A stretch of DNA of 64,000 nucleotides from assembly GCA_026873275.1 (NCBI GenBank), contig JANTUC010000013.1, positions 620,001 to 684,000 of the forward strand, read 5' to 3'. The translations under genes were made by a program, and so were the position numbers. The notes under the pieces were generated by a model. It did not search any database. It was not told the origin of the DNA and saw only the letters and a program-made list of their open reading frames with translations. Positions 22,821-32,656 of this stretch are shown in pieces. The DNA is from Pseudopithomyces maydicus (lineage: Eukaryota > Ascomycota > Dothideomycetes > Pleosporales > Didymosphaeriaceae). The first letter of the stretch is position 1. Each line of letters begins with the position of its first letter.

Positions 22821-23432
22821 TCACCTCTCCGCATCCCCATCTCCATCCCCCAAGCTCAACCCCTCCAAACGCATCAACACCCTAATCCCCAGCACCATTC
22901 TCCTCAATCTCCACCTAGCATCCTCCGCCTCACACCCCAACCTCCTCACTGCGTCCTCCATCCCCCGAACAAACTCCTCATGCGCGCACTCCATCTCCCT
23001 CACCCGATCCTCCAACAACTCTTTCTCATGCATCTTGTCAAGCAAGAAATTACACGCCGTATCCCCGCAACCGAGGTACACGTCGGCTGGTATCGTGTAA
23101 TGGTGCAGGTTGTGCCTGCAAGTCACAGTCGCGCCGTCATCGGAGGCGATCCATGCTGCGGTTTGGGTGGGGGAGAGAGATGGGGTGGAAGGAGATGGTG
23201 GAGCGTCGAGGGGAGCATCGACTGGAGTGTTTCCTGGAAGTTCTGCGGGGGAGGGTTGTTGGGTGAGTTCTTGTTGGGGTGGGATGTGTACGAAGTCGTT
23301 CTCGTCGGCCTCGTCTGAGGAATAGATAGCTTGGTACGGTACGTTTAGTGTGATGTGCCGTGGGCGAAACGGAACACTGCGAGGACTTGGGGATTCGGGT
23401 TCTGGAGATAGATATGGGCAATGGACGTGCAT
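22821..23432 (-). CDS. Hypothetical protein, 203 aa
   Basis: Single exon with an ATG at 23432. Not a family I recognise. Residues 1-90 are disordered and rich in Pro, Ser and acidic residues (SSDEADENDFVHIPPQQ). Residues ~95-135 look folded: AAWIASDDGATVTCRHNLHH, then IPADVYLGCGDTACNFLL, with three Cys. Residues ~135-200 are an amphipathic helix rich in Glu and Arg (ECAHEEFVRGMEDAVRRLGC), probably coiled coil. The ordered layout of disorder, small domain and helix supports a real gene; function unknown. Confidence 0.6.
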   Translation of the reverse strand: MHVHCPYLSPEPESPSPRSVPFRPRHITLNVPYQAIYSSDEADENDFVHIPPQQELTQQPSPAELPGNTPVDAPLDAPPSPSTPSLSPTQTAAWIASDDGATVTCRHNLHHYTIPADVYLGCGDTACNFLLDKMHEKELLEDRVREMECAHEEFVRGMEDAVRRLGCEAEDARWRLRRMVLGIRVLMRLEGLSLGDGDGDAER

Positions 23433-23665
23433 CTTGGCAATGGTAACTTGCAGTTCTGATAGTGAAGAAGGCAGGTAAGTTTGATCAGCAGAAGCTCATA
23501 GCAAGCCTCTTTATATGCGTCGAGATGAGTATCGTTCCACTCCCAGCGAATGAAGCCTGGTAGACGTGTCTATGACACTGTTCTGCAAACAAATGCCAGT
23601 GACTCATTGATGGTGTTACAAATTTGTTATAGAGCATAATGACGTGGTATACAACAGCTTACAAC

Positions 23666-24643
23666 CTACAGCCCGTTTTCGCTACGAATGGCCAGAAGTT
23701 CATGGAGGACTTCCGCCACATTACGATACTCAGCGCCCAACAACGTGTACTGCGTGCCAAAATCATCCCAGTCGCTAAAAATCACCCTCTCATCTATCTC
23801 GATAACAAGCCCTCCAATTCTTTCAGGTGCTAGCCTCCATCCAGGGTGTTTCTGGGTGTTGAAAACGACATTGTGGGCGACAAGCGTCTCAACCACCTCT
23901 TTCCATTCCCTCACATAATTTGCCACAAATTCCGGACAGTAGATCCCAGCTACTGGAGACATATGAGAACCACATCCGGTGTCAGAGATAACGGTATCTG
24001 AAAAAAAGTATTCGAGTTTGCGAATGGTATAGTGAGCAAGGTATTCGTGCTCGAAGCGAATAGTGTCTTTAAACTTGTATCGTGCGCCAATCCATAGCTT
24101 TCGGCGCTTGCCATCCGGTATCGGCCCGGAACAGCCCACTGCAAGAATCCTGTACAGTAAATTCCTCATCTGTGTCCCAAATATTATGGTGAAATTCTCT
24201 GTCTTTGCGGGTCCTTCCGAGTCACCTGACCAATTGTAGCCAGTGCATTGCATCCGCACATTAATTTTCAATTTGTCGATTATGGGAAGTCTTTTCCACG
24301 GCATAGATAGCCAAGTCACCCATATCTTCTCCTCATTGACAATTAGTATGTCCAGCACATACGGAACATCAAATTTTGAAGCCCGTTCCAATGTCTCGGC
24401 ATGAAGCTGCTGACAAGCAAGAAGCAAGCCACCAAAAGAAGGCTGAAAAGCAGCTGGAGATTTCTCAAAGTAGACCAAATTCCCAATCTCTTTCCAGTAG
24501 GTGTCTTCAAACTGCACGCGCTCGGCACTTTCCGAATCAGTATCGCCCTCAAGGGCGATGGGCGGATCGCGCCGTTGAGAAGTGACTACATAATCGATTA
24601 TAGTGTCTCGTAGTTCTCTCGGTAACGACAGCAGAGATGCCAT
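23666..24643 (-). CDS. F-box-like domain protein
   Basis: Single exon, about 325 aa from the ATG at 24643. The reading frame stays open upstream to 24739, but MASLLSLPRELRDTIIDYVV is the natural start. That N terminus is an F-box-like helix (LPxELRDxIIxYVV), common in expanded fungal families. The rest has the loosely conserved pattern of these proteins: LLLACQQLHAETLERASKF, a middle strand region with KLKINVRMQCTGY, and a C-terminal AEVLHELLAIRS. In this class the box may bind Skp1 for SCF ligases, but many fungal members are unstudied. Lower-GC sequence flanks it downstream of 24750. Confidence 0.75.
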   Translation of the reverse strand: MASLLSLPRELRDTIIDYVVTSQRRDPPIALEGDTDSESAERVQFEDTYWKEIGNLVYFEKSPAAFQPSFGGLLLACQQLHAETLERASKFDVPYVLDILIVNEEKIWVTWLSMPWKRLPIIDKLKINVRMQCTGYNWSGDSEGPAKTENFTIIFGTQMRNLLYRILAVGCSGPIPDGKRRKLWIGARYKFKDTIRFEHEYLAHYTIRKLEYFFSDTVISDTGCGSHMSPVAGIYCPEFVANYVREWKEVVETLVAHNVVFNTQKHPGWRLAPERIGGLVIEIDERVIFSDWDDFGTQYTLLGAEYRNVAEVLHELLAIRSENGL

Positions 24644-25142
24644 GATGGTAGTTACGATGGATAGAAGAAGTGAGTGTGTGAAGAGAAAGAGGTGGCAACT
24701 GTGGAGACTGAAGTAAGTCCACTTGACTTGCAGAAGCACTAACTTGTTAGGGGCGCGCTAATGATCGGACGCAGGAAGTTGCATAGGGGTCTTCTTCGAT
24801 GTAATGACCGATTCCGACTTTATATTTAATGTCGCTGATTTCTTTACCTGGCAGAATGATGGTTTTGAGATTGTCGCACTTAAATAGTCGAAAACGTCTA
24901 CAATTATGTGCTTTTTACGCCCTTGTTCCCGCCCTCCGCCCTTGAAGTATTGTACGAAGTATAAAATATTAGTTGGCTTTATTCTGTCACTACCAGCCAT
25001 ATTTCCAGAATATGTGTCTATTTGAAATCTATTTTGAATGCAATAAAATGAGTATTCGCATCATTTTTCCGAACATTTTCCACCATTCCACCCTGACCTC
25101 ACTCGCTCAACTCCTTCACATATTCCTCATGGTGTCATTTCG

Positions 25143-25161
25143 CCCGAAAAAGTTTTTCGGG
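25143..25161. repeat. Perfect 9-1-9 inverted repeat
   Basis: CCCGAAAAA, a central G, then TTTTTCGGG. It could form a hairpin in RNA or bind a dimeric factor. Confidence 0.85.
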
Positions 25162-25311
25162 GCGCCTCGAAGTAATCTTGGTAATATGATAGACTGGTAC
25201 TACATGTACTGCTTGTACACTTCAAGTAATGCTATACTGTGTCTGGAGAAGTCTGCGTAAAATGTATTGTCATCGACTTTATCTAGCGCTATAAATATTT
25301 GTTTTGGTGGT

Positions 25312-25330
25312 AACAAAGTTGAACTTTGTT
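25312..25330. repeat. Perfect 9-1-9 inverted repeat
   Basis: AACAAAGTT, a central G, then AACTTTGTT. Same geometry as the palindrome 169 bp to its left, but a different sequence. Confidence 0.85.
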
Positions 25331-25752
25331 CACTGACAGCATAAGCTGATTGCATAACTGATTGAGTGCTGTCTAAAAAACCATAGGTCAATAGTTTGGG
25401 AGGTAAGTGGACATACACGATAGATCATTACACTATTCAGGGGGAAACAAATCTCTTCAATAACTGCACTCCTGTTAGCTCATGATGCTACACCTATTTT
25501 TATTATGTTTTTCTCTCATTTTATTTCCCACGCTGATAAGGGATACTATGTACTGCATATATCACATACATGCAGAAAAAGCAGAAGACTAGAAATCATA
25601 GGATCCCTCATCCACGGCGATTGCTGACCGCCATACTCAATGCAAGTGGGCACTCTCATCCCCGTCCCCAACGCCCCACCTCCTTACCACAAAACTACCA
25701 ACGAAAGCCCTCCAACAAGCTCCCCAACGACAAACCCTCCTTCCTTCCTCAT

Positions 25753-26792
25753 TCACGTGAAAATAATCCCCCCATCCACCACCACCGTCTGCCCCGTCAT
25801 ATAGTCACTATCCGCCCCCGCTAGAAACCCCACCACCCCTGCCACATCCTCAGGCACACTTGTCCTCCCCAACGCAATCAGCTCCTCACTATACCTCCTA
25901 ATCGTCTCGCCCTTCTTCGCCCCGGACTTCTTCCCCAGTTCCTCGTCAATCAACTCCCACATGGCGGTGCCGACGATGCCTGGCGCGTAGGCGTTGACGG
26001 TGATGCGGTGCTCAGCCATCTCCATGGCGAAGGCCTGCGTCATGCCGCGGACGGCCCATTTGGAGGCGCTGTAGTGCGAGAGGAGGGCGAAAGGCTTGAA
26101 GGCTACGATGGAGGCGGCGCCGAGGAGCTTGCCGCCGGAATTTTGCGCGATCATTTGTTTGGCGGCGGTGGTGTAGGAGTTGAAGACGCCGTAGACTGGG
26201 GTGGATTAGTTAGGATAGGAGAGAAGAGTATAGACGTGTATGTGTATGTATCTTTGTATGTGTAAATGCATGTGGGTGCAGAATTACCATTAACTTCAAA
26301 CATGCGTTTTAAATCTTCCTCTGTCAGCTCAAGAAGAGGCTTGACCTGTGCGATGCCGGCGTTCGCGACCATGGTGTTTAAAGGGCCCAGTTTATCAGCG
26401 GAGGTTTTGACGAGGGATTGGACTTGCTGGAGATTCGAGACATCGGCTGGGACGGCGATGGCGTTGCGGCCCATGGCAGTAATTTCCTGGGCGACAGCTT
26501 CGGATTCGGATTGGTTGGATGGGATGTCGTTTACGCAGATGTCGTAGCCGTCGCGGGCGAGACGGAGGGCGATGGCTTTGCCGCTGTGGAGGTTAGGTCG
26601 ATACGAAGTTATGATCCATTGAGAGCCTTACATTCCACGTGCTGATCCGGTGACTATTGCGGTGCGTCTTTCATGTTCCTGGGTGGGCGTAACATAATTC
26701 CGGGACAGACTGGGGGCATGAACGATATGTGATTTGCTTGCGAGCTGGGATGAAACCTGCCATAGTGTTCTGGTTGGTATACGGAGAGACAT
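25753..26792 (-). CDS. Short-chain dehydrogenase/reductase, diacetyl (acetoin) reductase-like, with N-terminal leader
   Basis: Exons 26632-26792, 26288-26583, 25753-26195; introns 48 and 92 nt; 299 aa. The start at 26792 gives MSLRIPTRTLWQVSSQLASK, a basic, Ser-rich, acid-free leader typical of mitochondrial import. The Rossmann motif TGSARGIG sits at residues ~48-55, followed by a VNDIP segment, NAG in the VANAGIA turn, and the catalytic set Ser181, Tyr194, Lys198 (HYSASK). The C-terminal half (VNAYAPGIVGTAMW, then LGRTSVPEDVAGVVGFLAG and DYMTGQTVVVDGG) is closest in style to (S)-acetoin-forming diacetyl reductases and sorbose-reductase-like SDRs. Substrate is inferred only. A mitochondrial leader on this class is unusual. 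Confidence 0.9.
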
Positions 26793-27323
26793 AATTTCAC
26801 AAGTAGTAACGAGAGGCACTGTAAATGTAGAAAAGGTTGAGTTGGATTTAGGTTCCGGATTGCAAGGTCCTATTTGTACCCATCTTCTCCGCAGTACTCC
26901 ATCACGCAGTTCCAACTCACCTGTCGGCTTTGCGGAACAATTCAACCCCTCATCATAGACCCTGATCGCCCCCATGATTGGGTGCGTATGTATGGGGTAG
27001 ACTTGAGTTTCCTATATTATTTTGTTTCAAAGACGAGAGTCTCGACACCGTGAGACTCGGAGGCGTAAATCATGTGAAGAACTCCAATCATGTCACTCCA
27101 AATCAGCCGCCTCAAGACGGGTCGGACCGCAGATACAGCATCTCCATCTTGCCGCCCTGGAGATGCGGCACAGGACCTGGACGTGACGATGGCGGGGAAA
27201 ATGCGGCTAGCTGCTTTCGCACTAGTGCTGTTCGCGAGCCTTCGTCCCGAAGCGCGTCAACACTGCAGCGTGTGAGCATTGCCGCCCAACTGGTCTGTTG
27301 AAACAACAGCATATCAGAACAAC
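26793..27323. promoter_or_regulatory. Shared divergent promoter region, SDR / ask1
   Basis: 531 bp between head-to-head start codons. It must carry both promoters. ORFs inside it are short and conflict with each other. Confidence 0.45.
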
Positions 27324-28694
27324 ATGTCTCGTCAGAGTATGGCACCCCAGCGCAATCTGTCACTTACAGAGGAGCTGGAACGACTGGAGCAATCGATCAC
27401 CCTCACTCTCCAAGGTAAATAAACACTGGCGCCCTCCCCACACAAACATTGACAAGACTAGAAATCGACCACAACTTTAGCCGCGCGCATCGCATTGTAA
27501 CCACGAACATTCTGCCCATAGTAGAGCAGTATGGCAAGCATTCCGAGGCAGTCTGGGAAGGTTCTAAGGTAGCGATCCCAAGCCTATGTCTTTGGACGAA
27601 TGCTAACCCCACCAGTTCTGGAAAACATTCTTCGAAGCCAGCGCAAACGTTTCTCTATCCAGCTATGAGGCAGTCAATCCCGAGGATACTACCACGCACG
27701 AAGAGACGGTACATGACGATACCACACAACAGTCGCACATGTACGAGGACGAGACGGTGCAAGGCGACGATACCGTTACGGGCGCATTGGCAACCCCGCA
27801 ACGGCGGCCGTCTTCTCAGGCCGATATGGACGACACTTCAGATCTAGAATCGCCTACCATCGCACATGCTCATAGTACACCAAGAGCGCCTACAGCCGGG
27901 AGCATGCCTCAATTCGCCGAGTTCTCTTCACCGTACGAGAACCTTCGGCAGGAAGTGCTCGGGTCTCGGACGCCCAAGCTCGAACCTACAACACCTGGCA
28001 GATCAGATGCCTTGCCGGATATGATGGGCCAATTTGAGTCTTCGCCGTTTGTGCCCCCGACATCGACGAAGAGGGCACCCGTAGACGAAGGCCCTCTCAT
28101 GCACCACGTGCTCGACAAGACGTACCGTGTCCAAGCAACGCCACTAATCAGTCCGAGGAAATACAAACCAACAGGCGCGCTCAACTTCACGCCGGGAACT
28201 GGTCGTCGGGGTGAACCGACACCTCGTGAAAAGACGAGCGCTCTGCCAACCTGGGCCGATGATTCATCACCTATGTCATCCCCAGCACCTCAGTTGCGTG
28301 CCAATATTTTCTCCCCAATGAAGACGCCGCGTACACCTGGTGTGAGCGTACAAACTCCTGGAAAAGGAAAACAACCATTTAGCGTTACGAAAACAGGAGC
28401 CAACATTTTCGACAGTGACAGCGAGGATGAAGATGATCTGGGCTTCTCCCCGCCAAAGACTGTTCAGTTCCATATTCCCCAAAGCAAATTGTTGCAGACG
28501 CCTGGTAAGTGCCAAAACCTGTCCATGGAATCTGGACTTGCACTGACGATTTTCTAGCACGTGAAGCCAGCAAGCGGATCGTAGACGATCTTCTCCTGAC
28601 AGCCGGTGGGGACATCACAGACACGACAGGCGGGATGGACGAGGATAGCCCCAGTGTGGTCCGGCGGCGTGTCGATCTAGATGATTCTTTTTAG
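27324..28694 (+). CDS. ask1: DASH complex subunit Ask1
   Basis: Exons 27324-27414, 27462-27568, 27616-28504, 28558-28694; introns 47, 47 and 53 nt; 407 aa. The conserved N-terminal domain is spread over three exons: SLTEELERLEQSITLTLQE, then IDHNFSRAHRIVTTNILPIV, then WKTFFEASANVSLSSYE. The long C-terminal tail is disordered and rich in SP/TP sites (TPKLEPTTPGRS, FSPMKTPRTPG), as expected for a Cdk1-regulated subunit. Near the end is an acidic FDSDSEDEDDLGFSPPKTVQF patch and a helix REASKRIVDDLL. The DASH/Dam1 ring couples kinetochores to spindle microtubules. All splice junctions are canonical and keep frame. Confidence 0.95.
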
Positions 28695-29025
28695 GCCGTT
28701 TGATTATACCCACTTAGTTAGCGGAGATGCTGCCATGGCATTCGTGTGATTGCCTCATATAGACAGAATTTGGAAGATTCACAGGATTTCCGTTTTCCTA
28801 CCCTTGTCAATGGTATATGCTTATGTAGCGTGCTCACATTGAAGATCGCAGAGCCATGGGTTCATGCAGCGTTCGTGCACGTGGCCAGACCCAAGCCCGT
28901 TTCCCAATCAAGCTAGCGGTCGATCCACGGTGCAGCTCCAGGTTCGTCATCCCCAGTCGACATTAGGCTTCCCCTTCCATACCCCGGCTTTGCGCCTACC
29001 CTCGTTTTTTTTTTGTATTTCCATC
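28695..29025. other. Intergenic, 0.33 kb
   Basis: Ask1 3' end and the promoter of the PI4-kinase gene. A long T run lies about 15 bp upstream of the kinase ATG. The reading frame is open upstream to 28864 but lacks family resemblance. Confidence 0.5.
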
Positions 29026-31363
29026 ATGCCTCGAAGCCGCAGACCGCCTACCTCTGGCTACGCTCGGATAGCCCAAGCAGAAGAGGAAGAGGACTCCCAC
29101 GATGATTCCGAAGACGAGTTCCACGAGCGGACGCTGTCCAACTCGTACGCTCCCATCCAGCCGAGGAAAGATTCCCGCATGCGCGTTCCGCAGTCAGGAG
29201 ATTCGTCGCCGAATATGCGAAGGTCATCTGGGCGACGTCAACGCACCAATTCGGGCGTGGACATCAAGGCTATAAATGCGCGGTTGGAACGCTGGGCCGA
29301 CGAAATCGCGCAGAAGTTCAAGATCAAGAAGCAAAAGGACACGCCCGAGGATGAGCCGCTGGAGATTCATCACTCTGTGTTCCAGGCACCGGATTGGGTC
29401 CGTCCGGCGACGGCCGAGTCGCTCACGTTCGACCACGAGGGCTCGGCGGATCGTATGACAAAGCTGCAGTTCGAAGATATCGTGGAGAGCGTTCGGTTGG
29501 CGATAGAGCAGGGCATGCACCCTAAGTTGATTACGCAGGGCAGCTCGGGTAGCTACTTCGCGCGTAACTCACAGGGCAAGGTTGTGGGCGTGTTCAAGCC
29601 CAAGGACGAGGAGCCATACGCGTCGCGGAATCCGAAATGGACGAAATGGATACACCGAAACCTCTTCCCTTTTTCTTCGGCCGTGCGCTCTTGATCCCGA
29701 ACTTGAGCTACGTCTCCGAAGCCGCTGCGTACGTTCTCGATTGTCAGCTGCGAACAAACATCGTACCGTATACCGAAGTCGTTTCGCTCTCATCGAAATC
29801 CTTCCACTATGATTTTTGGGAACGAAGGGCATACTACAGGAAAAAGAAGCCTTTTCCGGAAAAGGCGGGCAGTTTCCAAGTGTTCCTAAAGGGTTTCAAG
29901 GATGCAAATATATTCTTGAAAGAACACCCTTGGCCGGACCAGAATAACACAAACCTCAACAATTCACGACGAAAGAAGAAGCGTAGATGGGCAGAGGAAT
30001 GCAGGCCAAGCGGGCCGCAGTCGGATGACGAAGACGAGGAAGAAGCTCGGTCGAACACGCCTGAAATGCAGCAGCGGAGAGGCTTCTGGACCGAAGGGTT
30101 ACAGCAGTCTTTCAGGGAGCAGCTTGAGAAACTAGTGATTTTGGACTACATCATGCGCAATACAGATAGAGGACTAGACAACTGGATGATCAAGATAGAC
30201 CAGAGGACCCAAGAGGCAAGCATCGTGGCGGAGCCGCCGAAAACTAATGGGCATCTTGATGATGATTCGGAAGCTGCTCCCAGCAGTTATACTAAGCAAT
30301 CATTGTCTGAGGCTGATCCCTATGGGCGGCGGGAATCCATGAAAGCGACAAGCAGATCGACTACACCAATGCCGAGCGGTCCAACACCGACGATTACTCT
30401 TGGTGCTATTGACAACAGTTTATCGTGGCCGTGGAAGCATCCGGATGCTGTAGGTTCTCGGGGACTTTGATAGACGCCAAATACTGACGGTGAATCCAGT
30501 GGCGAAGCTATCCGTTCGGCTGGCTCTTTCTTCCAGTTTCTCTCATCGGGCAGCCGTTCTCTGAAGCAACTCGCCGCCACTTTTTACCCCTGCTGACCTC
30601 CAAGCAGTGGTGGGTGGAGACTCAGGCAGCGTTGCGCAAGTGTTTCATGCAAGATGAAGACTTCAAGGAGCGTATGTACGCAAAGCAAATAGCAGTCATG
30701 AAGGGCCAAGCTTGGAATGTGGTGGAGACATTAAAGACACCCGACCACGGCCCTCTAGAGCTCACACGACGAGCGCGCGTCTGCGTATGGGATGATCTGG
30801 TAGAAATACCAATCGCCGTGCCTCTACGTGCGCCTTCGGCGGAAATGCGCCGTAAAGCTAAATCGAGCCGGCAAAGAGTTACCGAACAGGAGGAAATGGA
30901 TATCACGGCGTTGTCTACGCCTCCGCAGAAACCGCAACCAGATCTCCTGATGAACTCACCTCCGCTGGAGCTGGCGAACGAGAACCGTTTCAACCTTTCG
31001 AGAGAGTCTAGTTCTATGGATGTAAGAAGACAACAGGACGATGCTCAAACGGCAGACCCTTCGGTCAGAGCGCAGGGGCTGACATGGAGCTCGTCGTCCG
31101 CGCAGACTAATGGTCGGCCTTCGCACCGCACGCGCATGAGCTACGATGCACCACGCCTCCAAGATCAAGATATTCGGCGCCACCACCGCAGACTGTCCCT
31201 TTCTTCTCGGCGCGGACATAGCGGTGCCTCAGCGGGCGAAGATGACGATGAGGGGGATCTTGGATACGCAGCGAACGAGGACATGGATGGGAACCGCAAG
31301 AAAGTCATTGTGGAGCGTTTGGAGATGGTCAAGGCGAAGAACCCGGTGTTCACGTGGTGCTAA
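29026..31363 (+). CDS. lsb6: Type II phosphatidylinositol 4-kinase (Lsb6-like), apparent one-base frame break
   Basis: Exon 1 29026-30449, intron 30450-30499 (50 nt), exon 2 30500-31363; about 762 aa. It phosphorylates phosphatidylinositol at the 4 position on vacuole, plasma and endosomal membranes. The nucleotide loop is at residues ~170-177 (LITQGSSGSYFARN) with VVGVFKPKDEEPY after it; the catalytic segment is MRNTDRGLDNWMIK near 378-390; the intron splits the conserved LSWPWKHPDA / WRSYPFGWLF segment. An Asp/Glu-rich insert (SDDEDEEEARS) and a Ser-rich C-terminal tail are fungal additions. The frame breaks at the T5 run 29670-29674; one extra T restores HRNLFPFFFGRALLIPNLSY, the conserved sequence. 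Apart from this the gene looks whole. Confidence 0.93.
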
Positions 31364-32656
31364 AAAAGCTCACGCTATAGGGCTATCTAGCGTTCACGTG
31401 GCTGTCGACGAGATAGGCGGTGGAGGTCAAGATGAGACACTAGGATTTGGTGTACGATATTACGAAAAACTATTCATAGATGATAGATGCATCGGGCGGG
31501 CGTTATTATCTGCATGGGCGCGCGGCCGGTTGCATATGTGGCGTTTGGGTTGGGCCACTTGGCCATGTGTAGTAACTATATGTTAACCCCCACGGTCCCA
31601 CTCTGGGTACCTCGAAGGATCGTACACAGGCGTTCCGTTCCACTGCATGCTGGGAGAGTGTCTCGAGCAGAGCAGCAAGGTCGCACGTCGCCACCCGGGT
31701 CCCCACGCCCATGTCGTCGCACAGTAAACGCAGACGGGATCATTTGACCCGGGCGCGCGCTCAAGCCGGCGTTGCTTTTCCCTCGATACCGCTGTTGAAT
31801 AATGAATTTGCCGAAAACGCAGTCATGGAGGTGTCAGATGACCCATTGCAAATGGCGCACGAACCAGGTACTAGCCACGGTGGCGCTGGGGAAAATCGCT
31901 GACCACGACATTTGACTGAAAGGCAGCAGTTTTGTCGGCCCCAGCCCAGACGTCCGCCCGTGTCTTCATACCGCGGAACGGCATTGCGACTGCATCTTTA
32001 CACTCCCTCTCCACCGAGATCGCGGACGTCCTGGAATGTGGGTGGGAAGCGCAAAAGGGCTGGAGCGTCGCTATCTGAGACGCACGCCGAGTGGTGGAGA
32101 GCGACCACCTGACTTGTACTTCTGATAGAGAGCGGCATTTCTGCCGTTTTGAGGAGTAGGCGACCCCGCCGGGCAAGAGATTGGAGTGAGACCGGCCTTT
32201 TTGAGATTCTGTGAAAAGAGCTGGGGAAAGAGCTGGGTGTCGTCGTTGTTCGTGGTTTATTCACTTGAGCAGGCCTTGGCGTTGGTTGATGCTGAGTGTA
32301 GTGCCGATATACATACAGTCATACAGCGTGCAGCCTCCGCGACGCTTGAAAACCGCACCAGAATCAACACCGGCCGATTGCCAGGCGACGCTTCAATTAC
32401 CCATCACTTGGAGTGCGAGCAGCACCACTCACCCTCTCACTTGACGGCTGACAGCGGCCTCTCACCACCGGGCACGTTTGTACTTGTATTACTGTATAGT
32501 ATATAAACATGAATCCGGCCGCCTTACTTGATCCCAAAGGCGCTCGTCGTCGAGGTAACTATCTCCTGAGTTTCTTTCTCTACTTCGACCCCGCCTCAAG
32601 CAATCCCCATCTAGCAAGCCTGCGTGCTGCTGCAGAGCGATCAACTTTTGCACAGC
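31364..32656. other. Intergenic / 5' leader, 1.3 kb
   Basis: Mostly promoter and leader of the SNF2 gene. A short ATG frame at 32510 begins MNPAALLDPKGARRRG and runs into a good donor (GTAACT, 32556). Joining it to the CAG acceptor at 32653-32655 puts the main ATG out of frame and the spliced frame stops soon after, so it would act as a uORF or alternative leader exon. Confidence 0.5.

Larger units (their letters stand above)
24644..25752. other. Lower-GC intergenic block with two 19-bp palindromes
   Basis: About 1.1 kb, visibly more AT-rich than neighbouring genes, with no supported ORF. Two odd-length perfect palindromes (9-1-9, each centred on G) are listed separately. It may be an old, eroded element, but no terminal repeats or transposase remnant could be recognised. 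Confidence 0.5.

Noticed and set aside
24758..25418. Transposon remnant in the AT-rich block
   Set aside because: No terminal repeats, target duplication or transposase/RT motif could be seen; kept only as an AT-rich interval.
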